This document shows positions 37,179-45,785 of a stretch of 64,000 nt of DNA, in pieces. Origin of the DNA: Roseiarcus sp963829505 (GTDB taxonomy: Bacteria; Pseudomonadota; Alphaproteobacteria; Rhizobiales; Beijerinckiaceae). The position numbers and the translations under genes were made by a program. Position 1 is the first letter of the stretch. Each line of letters begins with the position of its first letter. The notes beneath the pieces were generated by a model that did not search any database, had not been told where the DNA came from, and saw only the letters and a list, made by a program, of their open reading frames with translations. The stretch spans positions 1,054,001 to 1,118,000 of the forward strand of contig CAWHIL010000003.1 of the NCBI GenBank assembly GCA_963829505.1, given 5' to 3'.

Positions 37179-37832
37179 ATGAAACATGCGATCAGCCCGG
37201 ACGAGGCCGCCGGCCTCATCCCGGACGGCGCCGTCTGCCTCATCGGCGGCTTCATGGGGGTGGGCTCCCCCCACCGGCTGATCGACGCCATGGTCCGGCG
37301 CGGCGTGAAGAACCTCACCATCGTCGCCAACGACACCGCCGCCCCCGGCAAGGGCATCGGCAAGCTCATCACCGCGGGCGCGGTCAGGAAGCTCATCGCC
37401 TCGCACATCGGCCTCAATCCCGAGACGCAGAAGAAGATGATCTCGGGCGAGATCGAGGTCGAGCTTGCGCCGCAGGGCACCCTCATCGAGCGCATCCGCG
37501 CGGGGGGCGTCGGCCTCGGCGGCGTCCTCACCGCGACCGGCATCGGCACGCTGGTCGAGAAGGGCAAGCAGATCGTCGAGGTCGACGGCAAGCCCTACCT
37601 CTTGGAAAAGCCGATCCACGGCGACTTCGCGCTTCTCGGCTGCAAGCAGGCCGACTACTACGGCAACCTCGAATATTCGCTGACCGCCCACAACTTCAAT
37701 CCGGTGATGGCGCTGGCGGGCGAAGTGGTGATCGCCGAGCCGCACCACATCGTGCCGGTCGGCGTCATTCCGCCCGACGCGGTCAAGACGCCGGGCGTGC
37801 TCGTCACTCACCTTCTCGAGAGGGGCGTCTGA
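37179..37832 (+). CDS. CoA-transferase, alpha subunit (AtoD/ScoA-like)
   Basis: A 217-residue family I CoA-transferase subunit A. Diagnostic blocks: GGFMGVGSPHRLIDAM (CoA-binding GGFxxxGxP), SHIGLNPETQKKMISGEIEVELAPQGTL in pieces, GGVLTATGIGTLVEKGKQ and DYYGNLEYSLTAHNFNPVMA. Such enzymes move CoA between succinyl- or acetyl-CoA and a 3-oxoacid, acetoacetate or short-chain acid. The stop overlaps the start of the beta subunit (TGATG). Confidence 0.92.
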   Translation: MKHAISPDEAAGLIPDGAVCLIGGFMGVGSPHRLIDAMVRRGVKNLTIVANDTAAPGKGIGKLITAGAVRKLIASHIGLNPETQKKMISGEIEVELAPQGTLIERIRAGGVGLGGVLTATGIGTLVEKGKQIVEVDGKPYLLEKPIHGDFALLGCKQADYYGNLEYSLTAHNFNPVMALAGEVVIAEPHHIVPVGVIPPDAVKTPGVLVTHLLERGV

Positions 37833-38485
37833 TGGAAGACAAGGACATCATCGCGCACCGGGTCGCCCGCGAGATCAAGCCGGAGATGCTGGTCAACCTC
37901 GGCATCGGCCTGCCGAGCATCGTCGCCAATTACCTGCCCAAGGACGTGCACGTCTTTTTCCAGGCGGAGAACGGCGTCGTCGGCCTGGGGCCCCGACCGC
38001 CCGAGGGCATGGAGGACGAGGACCTGACCGACGCCGGCGGCGGCTTCGTCACCGCCATGCCGGGCGCCGCCTCGATCGACAGCGCCATGAGCTTCGGCCT
38101 GATCCGCGGCGGCCACCTCGACATGACGGTGCTCGGCGGTCTCCAGGTCGACGAGCGCGGCTATCTCGCCAATTGGATGGTGCCCGGCAAGATGGTTCCG
38201 GGCATGGGCGGCGCGATGGACCTCGTCGCTGGCGCAAAGCACGTCATCGTCGCCATGGTCCACACCGCCAAGGGGGCGCACAAGATCGTCGAGCGCTGCA
38301 CCCTGCCATTGACCGCGGTCCGCCGGGTGACGCTGATCGTCACCGAAATGGCGGTGATCGAACCGACCGAGCGCGGGCTCGTCCTGAAGGAGCGCGGCCC
38401 CGGCGTCTCGGTCGAGGACATCGTCAAGGCGACGGGCGCGAAGCTGATCGTCGAGGGCGACGTGCCGGAGATGCGGCTCGACTGA
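37832..38485 (+). CDS. CoA-transferase, beta subunit (AtoA/ScoB-like)
   Basis: A 217-residue subunit B. The catalytic glutamate lies in FQAENGVVGLG (Glu46); LVNLGIGLPS, GGHLDMTVLGGLQVD and KMVPGMGGAMDLV are family hallmarks. With the alpha subunit it makes the active heterotetramer. It could feed acetoacetyl-CoA or 3-oxoadipyl-CoA to a thiolase such as the one at 5859-7061, but that link is only inferred. Confidence 0.92.
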   Translation: MEDKDIIAHRVAREIKPEMLVNLGIGLPSIVANYLPKDVHVFFQAENGVVGLGPRPPEGMEDEDLTDAGGGFVTAMPGAASIDSAMSFGLIRGGHLDMTVLGGLQVDERGYLANWMVPGKMVPGMGGAMDLVAGAKHVIVAMVHTAKGAHKIVERCTLPLTAVRRVTLIVTEMAVIEPTERGLVLKERGPGVSVEDIVKATGAKLIVEGDVPEMRLD

Positions 38486-38492
38486 CGCGCGG

Positions 38493-38556
38493 AGCGCGCG
38501 GCGAAAAAGTGGAGTCCGGTTTTTCGCGACAGCGCGCGGAAATCCGAGGAAGCCAG
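38493..38556 (+). repeat. Dispersed repeat (AAAAAGTGGA family), copy 2
   Basis: gcgcgcggcgaaaaagtgga, ccggtttttcgcga and agcgcgcggaaatcc match the copy at 28725-28782 almost base for base. As there, it lies immediately after a stop codon. A shorter relative (gcgaaaaagtggacgccggttt) is at 44650-44690. Confidence 0.75.
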
Positions 38557-38575
38557 CGCCGGACGGCGGCCTGCT

Positions 38576-38749
38576 TCAGCCGGCGTGGCCGGATCCGTCG
38601 CCGGCATCGTGTCCGCCGACATCGCCGGCGCTCCATGAATCGGGGCCTTCGCCCGCCCTGTCGGTTCGAGGAAGCGCGAGCCCGCGGACGAAGTGAAAGA
38701 CCGCGATCGCGAGGACCGCGAACCCGACAATGGCGATGAAGAGCCTCAC
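38576..38749 (-). CDS. Small single-span membrane protein, hypothetical
   Basis: A GTG-initiated 57-residue protein preceded by gggagcgg on the minus strand. One membrane span (RLFIAIVGFAVLAIAVFHFV) is followed by a hydrophilic tail rich in Gly, Asp and His (WSAGDVGGHDAGDG). No family is recognised. The simple span-plus-tail design and good initiation signals make a real gene plausible. Confidence 0.5.
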   Translation of the reverse strand: MRLFIAIVGFAVLAIAVFHFVRGLALPRTDRAGEGPDSWSAGDVGGHDAGDGSGHAG

Positions 38750-39065
38750 GCGCCGCTCCCGCCTGATGGGCCCCTGACGTAGCCTGCCTAGGGCCCGGCG
38801 GCGCTCAAGCCCGATCGCCGCCGGCGACCGTAAGGGTCGAGGATCGGCGACGCCGACGTCCAACGGCTTCTACAATGGATCCCGTGAGATAACGAGACCA
38901 TAAAAGTGGACGCGCGTCCAGTTCAGTCTTTACAACAGACATTTTTACGCTCACCTTTGCGGCCAAGACTGCGTGGAACCTCGTTAAGCGGCCTCGCCGA
39001 CCACGATTGACTTATGGCGCCCGTCTTTTCCCCGAGTTCAACGCTCGATCAGAGGGGGATCGCCT
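38750..39065. promoter_or_regulatory. Upstream region with a 14-bp palindrome
   Basis: About 315 bases without a gene, AT-richer than average in the second half. It contains the perfect palindrome TGGACGCGCGTCCA at 38907-38920, of the size and symmetry of a TetR-family operator, about 145 bases before the secreted protein gene that follows and about 160 bases from the divergent small gene. No regulator gene is adjacent. Confidence 0.5.
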
Positions 39066-40436
39066 ATGAAGCTTCGCGTGAATACCAGCGCTGTGGCGCG
39101 AATTCTCTTCATTTTGATGCTCGCGGGCGGCTTCAGCGCGCTGTCGTCTTCGCGAGCGGTCGTGGCGCAAACAACGACTGAGGAGGCTTCACCCTCCCCG
39201 ACCCCGCCCATGTCTGTCGAGGAGCGCGCCGCGAGATCGGCCTGGCGTTCGACCCTCATCCGGAAGCCCGCGCCCAAGCAGGGGTGCTTCCATCTCACCT
39301 ATCCGAACACAGAGTGGCAGGAGGCGCCGTGCAGGGACGCGCCGAACATCCCCTACCCCATGAAGACCGGAATCAGAATGGAGATGGGCAATGGCCAGAC
39401 CTTCGTGGCTCAGTCGGCGGCGGGCGGCATAACCGAAGCGGTCGGCCAGTTCCCGGTTTCGGCCAGCATGGGCATCAGCGAGACGGGCGCCGCCGGCGCC
39501 AACGACTTCTCGTTGCAGCTCAACGCCAATCAGTTCGACAGCCCCGCGTGCAATCCGCCCGCAGGAACGGCCAAATCGGACGATTGCAAAGGCTGGGAGC
39601 AATTCATCTATTCGAATTTGCACCAAGGCGCGTTCGTTCAATACTGGCTGATCGGTTACTTCGACAATCGCTCCACGTGTCCGGTCGATTCGGATGTCGC
39701 GCATGGCGGTTGCTGTCCGACGGGATGGACGGCCTTCAAACCGAGCGCCGCGGTTCCAGGGGCTGCCGGTTGCTATACGAACAGCAAGGCGAGTTCGCCC
39801 GCCACGCCCGTCATCAACCTGACGTCGCAAGCTCTCTTGAACTTGAACCTCCTCGGCCGGGTCGGTGCGGGCTCGGATTCCTTCACCATATCGACGTTCG
39901 ATATTAGCCAGGACATGTACACAGGCTCTGGACTCGGCGATCCTCTTGGCCTCAACGGGCTCTGGACAGCGGCCGAATTCAACATCTTCGGCGACGCCAA
40001 TTCGAGCAACGCCAATTTCAGCCCTGGGACGACATTCAATGTCTGGATCGATATCGGCGCCGCTGCGACCTGCGCGACGCCCCTAACCGGCGTCACCGCT
40101 GAGACGAACAATCTGACGGCGGTCAAGGGCGACGAGGGTCCCTGCTGCGCCTGGGCAATGCCGGGGGGCCATGGCGGCATCCAGTTCACCCAGAGCAACG
40201 CGGGCGCCACGAAATCCGTTTGCGACGCGGCCGACTATTGCATCAAGGCCGGCGACGCGTGTTCCGCCGGCGGCGTCGGCTGCTGCGCCACCTACGGCGA
40301 GCATTACTGCAGCAACGGCCGCTGCGTCCCCGTCCCCCCGGTCCTGACCTGCAACGGGACGCGGCAGCCGAGCCAGACGTGCTCCTCCTCATGGCATTGT
40401 TGCGACAAAGCCTGGGTCTGCGGAGAATGCCAGTAA
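39066..40436 (+). CDS. Cysteine-rich secreted protein of unknown function
   Basis: A 456-residue exported protein. The signal peptide ends near residue 35 (VVAQ), followed by a Thr/Pro-rich linker. The body (about 70-380) is rich in Gly, Asn, Ser and aromatic residues and looks beta-stranded. Cysteines are frequent, with CC pairs at GGCCPTGW, GPCCAWAM, VGCCATYG and WHCCDKAW; the last 75 residues have a C-x-NGRC-type knottin-like pattern ending WVCGECQ. It must fold in the periplasm or outside the cell with several disulfides. Codon choice is less GC-extreme than in neighbours, hinting at transfer. No family recognised. Confidence 0.75.
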   Translation: MKLRVNTSAVARILFILMLAGGFSALSSSRAVVAQTTTEEASPSPTPPMSVEERAARSAWRSTLIRKPAPKQGCFHLTYPNTEWQEAPCRDAPNIPYPMKTGIRMEMGNGQTFVAQSAAGGITEAVGQFPVSASMGISETGAAGANDFSLQLNANQFDSPACNPPAGTAKSDDCKGWEQFIYSNLHQGAFVQYWLIGYFDNRSTCPVDSDVAHGGCCPTGWTAFKPSAAVPGAAGCYTNSKASSPATPVINLTSQALLNLNLLGRVGAGSDSFTISTFDISQDMYTGSGLGDPLGLNGLWTAAEFNIFGDANSSNANFSPGTTFNVWIDIGAAATCATPLTGVTAETNNLTAVKGDEGPCCAWAMPGGHGGIQFTQSNAGATKSVCDAADYCIKAGDACSAGGVGCCATYGEHYCSNGRCVPVPPVLTCNGTRQPSQTCSSSWHCCDKAWVCGECQ

Positions 40437-40580
40437 CGGCGTAGGCGGCGCCCTTCGTATCGAGAACGCCCTCGTCGAGCGCTTTTCCGCTGCGACGAGC
40501 GGCGGCGGGTTCATCGACCACAAACCGGTCGTATCTCGACAAACTGAGCCAACCCAGAAACCTCTTGCAGAACACAGCAT

Positions 40581-40610
40581 GAACGGCTAGTGTCCGTTCG
40601 CGATTTGTTT
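40581..40610 (+). promoter_or_regulatory. Probable LexA operator
   Basis: GTTC-GCGATTT-GTTT (40596-40610) matches the alphaproteobacterial LexA box GTTC-N7-GTTC with one mismatch, 65 bases before the lexA start, as expected for autoregulation. It overlaps an inverted repeat GAACGG-N7-CCGTTC (40581-40599), which may strengthen the site. Confidence 0.6.
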
Positions 40611-40675
40611 ACGTCGCGCGGCGATTCTGGTCCTTATCCGGCCGGCGATTCGCCCGGGCGCCCTGGAGCCTACTC

Positions 40676-41380
40676 ATGCTGACCAAGAAACAGAGCGAAC
40701 TCCTGCGCTTCATCCACGAGCGCCTGCAGGAAGAGGGCGTTCCCCCCTCCTTCGACGAGATGAAAGACGCGCTCGACCTCAAGTCGAAGTCGGGCATCCA
40801 CCGGCTCATCATGGCGCTCGAGGAGCGCGGCTTCATCCGCCGCCTCGCCAATCGCGCCCGCGCCATCGAGGTGCTGCGCCTGCCCAAATCGGCGACGGTC
40901 GCGGCGCCCCGGCCGCAAAAGTTCTCGCCGAGCGTCATCAACGGCGACCTCGGGCGCTTGCGCGCCGCGCCGCCGGCGGCCAATGGCGAGACGCGCGGTC
41001 CCGTCGCGGTGCCGCTCATGGGGCGGATCGCCGCCGGCACGCCGATCTCGGCCATCCAGACGCGCACCGACACGATCGCCATGCCGCCGGACTTCCTCGG
41101 TCCTGGCGACCATTTCGCCCTCGAGGTCCGGGGCAATTCGATGATCGAGGCGGGGATCTTCGAGGACGATCTCGTGATCGTCCGCAAGCAGGACACCGCC
41201 GAGACGGGCGACATTGTCGTGGCCCTCATCGACGACGAGGAGGCGACGCTGAAGCGCCTCAGGAAGCGCGGCGCCTCGATCGCCCTCGAGGCCGCCAACC
41301 CCGCCTACGAAACCCGGATCTTCGGCCCCGACCGCGTCCAGGTGCAGGGCAAGATGGTGAGCCTCTTCCGCCGGTACTGA
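40676..41380 (+). CDS. lexA: LexA repressor
   Basis: A 234-residue SOS repressor. The winged helix-turn-helix occupies residues 1-65 (LTKKQSELLRFIHERL; SFDEMKDALDLKSKSGIHRL). A linker of about 45 residues leads to the self-cleavage site Ala120-Gly121 in RIAAGTPI; the catalytic Ser155 (GNSMIEAGI) and Lys193 (EATLKRL) are present. It should repress DNA-damage genes and be inactivated through RecA. A probable LexA box precedes it. The dinB-like gene in the window (45786-47088) may belong to the same regulon. Confidence 0.96.
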   Translation: MLTKKQSELLRFIHERLQEEGVPPSFDEMKDALDLKSKSGIHRLIMALEERGFIRRLANRARAIEVLRLPKSATVAAPRPQKFSPSVINGDLGRLRAAPPAANGETRGPVAVPLMGRIAAGTPISAIQTRTDTIAMPPDFLGPGDHFALEVRGNSMIEAGIFEDDLVIVRKQDTAETGDIVVALIDDEEATLKRLRKRGASIALEAANPAYETRIFGPDRVQVQGKMVSLFRRY

Positions 41381-42175
41381 GATCGGGACGGTTTCCCCCC
41401 GCTTGTGGCGGGGTGAAGCGAATGAAAATCAATGGCTAAGACAATGTTATTGACGTAAGACGAGAGGCGCCTTCGTGAGAGCCGAAACACCCGCCGCGCG
41501 GAGAGATGGTCAGCCCGGGCGCTTGTAGGCGCGCTCGTCGAGCGCGCGGGCCGGGTACGCGGAGAGCCTCCGGACGCGCCGACCCTTCGCCTGTCCCGCG
41601 CCGTGGATGAAGAGGGCAAGCTTTGTGGCGTCCCTCGCGATGCAGGACGCTCCAGAGGTCGAATGCCGAATATCAGAAATCTCTTGCCATGATTCTGTTT
41701 TTCGGATAGCTTGATCGTCATGGGCCTTTCAGGAGCACGCGCGATGCCCGACGCCTCCGCAACCCCCGCGCGGCGAGGGCTTGACGGGCGTCAAGGCGGG
41801 AACGGCGGAGGGACGCCAGGGGAATTTCCGCCAAAGCTACCGGCTTCGACGGCCGTCGTCACGAGCGTGGCGCGGCGATCCTGCGGCCGCCGCGCCAGGC
41901 CTCGGGACGCCACGGGCACGCAGGAGCCCACCTCGCGCCGGGTTGCGATTCGCGCCGCAAAGCATTGAAAAGGCTCGAAATCGGGGTTGCGAATGGCGCG
42001 GGCGGATCGACGCCTTGAGGCTTCGCTCCGCCAAGCCCGAGGATGGTGAAGGCGCCTTCCCTAGGAGTTATGACGCGCGCCCGGCCAAAGCGAGCTGTTG
42101 AGCCCGCGCGCATGTCCCTTGCCGCGCCCGCCCGCGTGCGCCAGACAGGGACACCCTGATCGGGAGGTGATTCAC
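41381..42175. other. 795-base region without a convincing gene
   Basis: The first part holds an inverted repeat CCCCGC-TTGTGG-CGGGG right after lexA (possible terminator), then an AT-richer segment with TTGACG near 41450, and a GCGCGCTCGTCGAGCGCGC palindrome near 41528. Short frames in the second half have no plausible composition. A small RNA or an unusual protein is possible, but nothing positive supports one. Confidence 0.5.
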
Positions 42176-42982
42176 ATGCGCGCCGATGCGCCGCCCCGCG
42201 GCGCGTTCGAATTCGAGCCGCCGAGCGATGCGCCGGCGTTCACGGTCGATCTGGACGGGTTCGAGGGGCCGCTCGACCTCCTGCTCGAGCTTGCGCGGCG
42301 GCAGAAGGTCGATCTCGCGCGGATCTCGGTCCTCAAGCTCGCCGAGCAATACCTCGCCTTCGTCGAGGCGGCGCGCAAGCAGAGGCTTGAGCTCGCCGCC
42401 GACTACCTCGTCATGGCCGCCTGGCTCGCCTACCTCAAGTCGCGCCTCCTGCTGCCCCAGCCGCCGCAGGCGGCCGGGCCCGACGCCTCCGAACTCGCCG
42501 ACGCGCTCGCCCGGCGCCTGCGCAAGCTCGAGGCGATCCGCAGGGCGGCCGCGCTGCTTGGCGAACGCGTCCGGCTCGGGCGCGACGTCTTCGGCCGCGG
42601 CGAGCCCGAGGCGATCGAGGACACAGGCCGCACCCGCTGGGACGGAAACCTCTTCGACCTCCTCGCGGCTTACGCCCGCCAGGCGCAGAAGCACGCCCGC
42701 GCCCGCGTCCGCTTCCAGGCGCGCGAGGTGTGGTCGCTCGCCGAGGCGCGCGAGGCGCTGGTGCGGCTCATCGGCGCGGCCCTCGACTGGACCGCCTTCG
42801 ACGCCTTCCTGATCGAGGCCTGCGTCGAGCCGGGAAAGCGGCGGAGCGCCCGCGCCTCGTCCTTCTCGGCCTCCCTCGAGCTCGCGCGCGAAGGCAAGAT
42901 CGAACTCAGGCAGGACAAGACCTTCGCGCCGATATGGATCCGCGGCGCCTCGCCGCCGCGCGCCGGCGAGGCGGCCCCATGA
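42176..42982 (+). CDS. scpA: Segregation and condensation protein A
   Basis: A 268-residue kleisin. The N-terminal SMC-binding block is unmistakable (FEGPLDLLLELARRQKVDLA, ISVLKLAEQYL), followed by YLVMAAWLAYLKSRLLLP. The C-terminal winged helix includes SFSASLELAREGKIELRQ. ScpA joins ScpB and SMC in the bacterial condensin. The ATG follows a strong gggaggtg; an upstream in-frame start (42098) lacks it. scpB follows 46 bases downstream. Confidence 0.93.
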   Translation: MRADAPPRGAFEFEPPSDAPAFTVDLDGFEGPLDLLLELARRQKVDLARISVLKLAEQYLAFVEAARKQRLELAADYLVMAAWLAYLKSRLLLPQPPQAAGPDASELADALARRLRKLEAIRRAAALLGERVRLGRDVFGRGEPEAIEDTGRTRWDGNLFDLLAAYARQAQKHARARVRFQAREVWSLAEAREALVRLIGAALDWTAFDAFLIEACVEPGKRRSARASSFSASLELAREGKIELRQDKTFAPIWIRGASPPRAGEAAP

Positions 42983-43028
42983 CGGCCCGCACGCCCCCGA
43001 CATGCGCCAGAAACCGGAGAGCGCCGGA

Positions 43029-43733
43029 ATGACGAGTGCCGCAACCAATGTTTCCCCCCTGTTCGACGCCATCGCGCCGCGCGCCGCGCCCGACGATCTC
43101 AGGATCGCCGAGGCGATGCTGTTCGCCTCCGCCGAGCCGCTCGACGAAGCCCGGATCGCCGCGCGCCTTTCCAATGGGGCCGACGCCGGGATGGTGCTCG
43201 AGGAGCTCAGGCGCCTCTATGCCGGCCGCGGGGTCAATCTTGTCCGGGTGGCCGGCCGCTGGATGTTCCGGACGGCCGAGGACCTTTCCTGGCTTCTGGT
43301 GCGCGACGGCGAAGACCGGCGCAAGCTCTCGAAGGCGGCGATGGAGACGCTCGCCATCGTCGCCTACCATCAGCCGGTCACGCGCGCCGACATCGAGGAG
43401 ATCCGCGGCGTCGCGGTGTCCAAGGGGGCGCTCGACGTTCTCATGGAGGCGGGCTGGGTTCGGATGCGCGGCCGGCGAAAGGCGCCCGGCCGTCCGATCA
43501 CCTACGGCACGACCGCCGACTTCCTGATCCAGTTCGGCCTCGATGCGATCGGCGACCTTCCCGGCCTCGACGAACTGCAGGCGGCCGGCCTCTTCGACGG
43601 CAAGCTGCCGGCCGGATACGGCGTTCCCCAGCCGAGCGACGAGACGGCGCTTCGCCCCGACGAGGATCCCCTCGACGCCGATGGATCGCTCGGCGAAGCC
43701 TGGGGCCCCGTCCCGCCCGACGAGCCGGCCTGA
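43029..43733 (+). CDS. scpB: Segregation and condensation protein B
   Basis: A 234-residue ScpB with two winged-helix domains. Typical blocks are LRIAEAMLFASAEPLDEA, AGRWMFRTAEDLSWLL, LSKAAMETLAIVAYHQPVTRADIEEIRG (in parts) and GRPITYGTTADFLIQFGL. It partners ScpA and SMC. The start was set at an ATG preceded by ccggagagc; an ATG at 43002 lacks such a signal. In related genomes tatABC follows scpB; here an EipB gene follows instead. Confidence 0.92.
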   Translation: MTSAATNVSPLFDAIAPRAAPDDLRIAEAMLFASAEPLDEARIAARLSNGADAGMVLEELRRLYAGRGVNLVRVAGRWMFRTAEDLSWLLVRDGEDRRKLSKAAMETLAIVAYHQPVTRADIEEIRGVAVSKGALDVLMEAGWVRMRGRRKAPGRPITYGTTADFLIQFGLDAIGDLPGLDELQAAGLFDGKLPAGYGVPQPSDETALRPDEDPLDADGSLGEAWGPVPPDEPA

Positions 43734-43810
43734 GGAAGCCCGTCGCCGGCCGCGTCACGAAAGCGCCGGAAACGGGGCCGACCTTTCCATCCCATCCGAG
43801 GGGAGAGATC

Positions 43811-44647
43811 ATGCTTTCGAGGACGTTCCGGGGCGCCGCGGCCTGTCTCGCGGTCCAGTGGCTGGCGAGCCTTGGCGTCGCGCACGCATCCCCTCTCGCC
43901 GCCCACCGCGCGGCCTACGACATCACGCTCATCGATCCGTCCTCGCCCGGCCTCGGTTCGGCGCAGGCGCCCGTCGCCGCCAGCGGCCTCATCGCCTACG
44001 AGTTCCGCGGTTCGGCCTGCGACGGCTACACGTCGAGCTTCCGCCAGATGACCGAGATGGAGCGCAGCGAGGGCGACCCGCTGTCGATGGACGTGAACGC
44101 CACCTCGTTCGAAGCCGCCGACGGCGCCTCGATGCGCTTCAAGATCGACACCAAGGGCGTGCGCGAGGTCGAGAAGATCTCGGGCACGGCGACCCGCGGC
44201 GCGGGCGACATCCTCAAGGTCGAACTCACCGACCCCGCCTCGAAGACGCTCGACTTCGGCCACGACGTCCTCTTTCCGACCCAGCATGTGGAGCGGCTGA
44301 TCGAGGCGGCGAAGGGAGGCGGCGGCGTCGTCCAGGCGCGCGTCTATGACGGCTCGGATACGGGCGCGAAGATCTATGCGACGATGGCGGTCATCGGCAA
44401 GGCGGCGGCGGCGCCGAGCGAGGACGCCGCGAACGCGGCCGCGCTCAAGGACGTCCGCCGATGGCCGGTCGTGGTCTCCTATTTCGACGAGGCCTCGCGC
44501 GACACCGCGCCCGAATACACGCTCTCCTACGACCTCTACGAGAACGGCGTGTCGGGCACCCTGAAGCTCGACTACGGAACGTTCGCGCTGCGCGCCCAGT
44601 TGCGGAAGCTCGAAATCCTGCCGGCCTCCGGCTGCGCCAAGCCTTAG
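43811..44647 (+). CDS. eipB: Cell envelope protein EipB (DUF1849)
   Basis: A 278-residue periplasmic protein with a signal peptide (residues 1-26). The mature part matches DUF1849: LAAHRAAYDITL, GLIAYEFRGSACDGYTSSFRQ, FGHDVLFPTQHVERLIEAA, YDGSDTGAKIYATMAVIG and the end LPASGC. In Brucella, EipB is a beta-spiral protein with a conserved disulfide joining a Cys near residue 69 to one near the C-terminus and supports envelope integrity; the equivalent Cys70 and Cys275 are both here. The start follows ggggagag. Confidence 0.88.
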   Translation: MLSRTFRGAAACLAVQWLASLGVAHASPLAAHRAAYDITLIDPSSPGLGSAQAPVAASGLIAYEFRGSACDGYTSSFRQMTEMERSEGDPLSMDVNATSFEAADGASMRFKIDTKGVREVEKISGTATRGAGDILKVELTDPASKTLDFGHDVLFPTQHVERLIEAAKGGGGVVQARVYDGSDTGAKIYATMAVIGKAAAAPSEDAANAAALKDVRRWPVVVSYFDEASRDTAPEYTLSYDLYENGVSGTLKLDYGTFALRAQLRKLEILPASGCAKP

Positions 44648-44649
44648 AA

Positions 44650-44690
44650 CGCGCCGCGAAAAAGTGGACGCCGGTTTCACGGGATCTGGA
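44650..44690 (+). repeat. Dispersed repeat (AAAAAGTGGA family), short copy 3
   Basis: gcgccgcgaaaaagtggacg and ccggtttcacggg correspond to the first half of the repeats at 28725 and 38493. As in those, it lies immediately behind a stop codon. Confidence 0.55.
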
Positions 44691-44698
44691 GCGCCCCG

Positions 44699-45145
44699 TC
44701 AGCCCATGTCGCCGGAGCCGGAGAACGATTTCCGCGCTGCTTCGGACTGGGCTTCCATCTCCCTGTACCGATTTCCGGCTTCGGCGACCCGGGCGGCAAA
44801 ATCGCGAACGCCTTCGGGCGTGCTCAGCGGGTCAACGGCCGCTTGCGGGGCGTTCCGCTTCAGGGCCAGCGCCGTCTGAGCCTTGAGAAGGCGCTGATCG
44901 ATCTCCGAACGGAGCGCTGCAACACGGGTCGACAGCGTGGAGAGGCCCTGCGACTGGAGCACTTGCGCGATAGCGTCGGTGGCCGAGAGAAAACCGCCCG
45001 CGCCGACGAGGTAGCCGATGAGCACGTTCAAGCCATCGACGGAGCCCTCGTCGGCGCCCTGCACGCTTTGGCGCATCGTGGCGACGCTCTGATCGAGCGC
45101 CGCGACGAGACGCTGTTCGAGTGCCGCCGAGTCCAGGGTCGCCAA
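44699..45145 (-). CDS. Hypothetical helical protein, divergent pair member 1
   Basis: A 148-residue protein without signal peptide, starting at a TTG preceded by agagga on the minus strand. Residues 1-30 and 75-105 (TLSTRVAALRSEIDQRLLKAQTA) are helical and probably coiled-coil, with a hydrophobic Gly-rich stretch between (VLIGYLVGAGGF), perhaps a short membrane-associated hairpin. The C-terminus is charged. Divergent from the gene at 45245 with 99 bases between starts. No family recognised. Confidence 0.55.
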   Translation of the reverse strand: MATLDSAALEQRLVAALDQSVATMRQSVQGADEGSVDGLNVLIGYLVGAGGFLSATDAIAQVLQSQGLSTLSTRVAALRSEIDQRLLKAQTALALKRNAPQAAVDPLSTPEGVRDFAARVAEAGNRYREMEAQSEAARKSFSGSGDMG

Positions 45146-45244
45146 TTCCGATCGTCCTCTGTCGCGCAATTGGCGCTTACATCCGTCAACTCCAAACTCT
45201 ATAACAACACCGTTGGACTTGTTCCAGCAAGCAAGGAGGGAGCA

Positions 45245-45661
45245 ATGCCGGATTCTGCACAATGCACGCAAGCCAGACAGGCGCTCGAGGGGGCAAGAAC
45301 TGCAACCGCTCGAGCGCATGAGCTTATGCAGCAGGCGCATGGCAGGGTCGAACGCGCGAAGCAGGCCGCCGAGGCGGCCCGCGACAGGCAACAGGCCGCC
45401 TATCAGGCAGTGGATGCTGCGCGGTCCGCGCTGGAACTCTACGATGAACAACATCTCCATCCCGGGCCGGACCGAGGCAGACTGGTCTTGGACTTAAACC
45501 AGAAAGAGTCGGCCTACGAGAACGCGCAGGGGCAGTTGAACAGCGCCAACAGCGCGGTGTCCGACGCGCAGCAGGAGTCCACCCTGTGTGATGGGAACTA
45601 TCAGGAAGCAAACCAAAACCTGAGCGCCTGCCAGCAAGCCGTAAGAACGTACTGCCATTGA
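45245..45661 (+). CDS. Hypothetical coiled-coil protein, divergent pair member 2
   Basis: A 138-residue protein preceded by caaggaggg. It is almost fully alpha-helical with long Ala/Gln/Glu-rich heptads (residues 10-65 and 85-115), separated by a loop DEQHLHPGPDRGRL. Four cysteines are placed near the ends (Cys7 and three in the last 30 residues), which would allow disulfide pairing of the two helices if it is exported, but no signal peptide is seen. The divergent neighbour is also helical. No family recognised. Confidence 0.55.
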   Translation: MPDSAQCTQARQALEGARTATARAHELMQQAHGRVERAKQAAEAARDRQQAAYQAVDAARSALELYDEQHLHPGPDRGRLVLDLNQKESAYENAQGQLNSANSAVSDAQQESTLCDGNYQEANQNLSACQQAVRTYCH

Positions 45662-45741
45662 TGGCGTGAGGCTCGGAATCGCCCTTGCCGTGAAGCGGAT
45701 GGGTCGAGGCCGCGCGCCAGCCGCATTGAGATGGATTCGTC

Positions 45742-45770
45742 CCTTCTCCCTCCCAGTTCGCGGGAGAAGG
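45742..45770. terminator. Inverted repeat between convergent genes
   Basis: CCTTCTCCC (45742-45750) and GGGAGAAGG (45762-45770) flank an 11-base loop. It lies between the coiled-coil gene and the end of the dinB gene and may end both transcripts. It belongs to the same palindrome family as the pair at 7102-7217. Confidence 0.5.
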
Positions 45771-45785
45771 TCACGATAGACAGGA

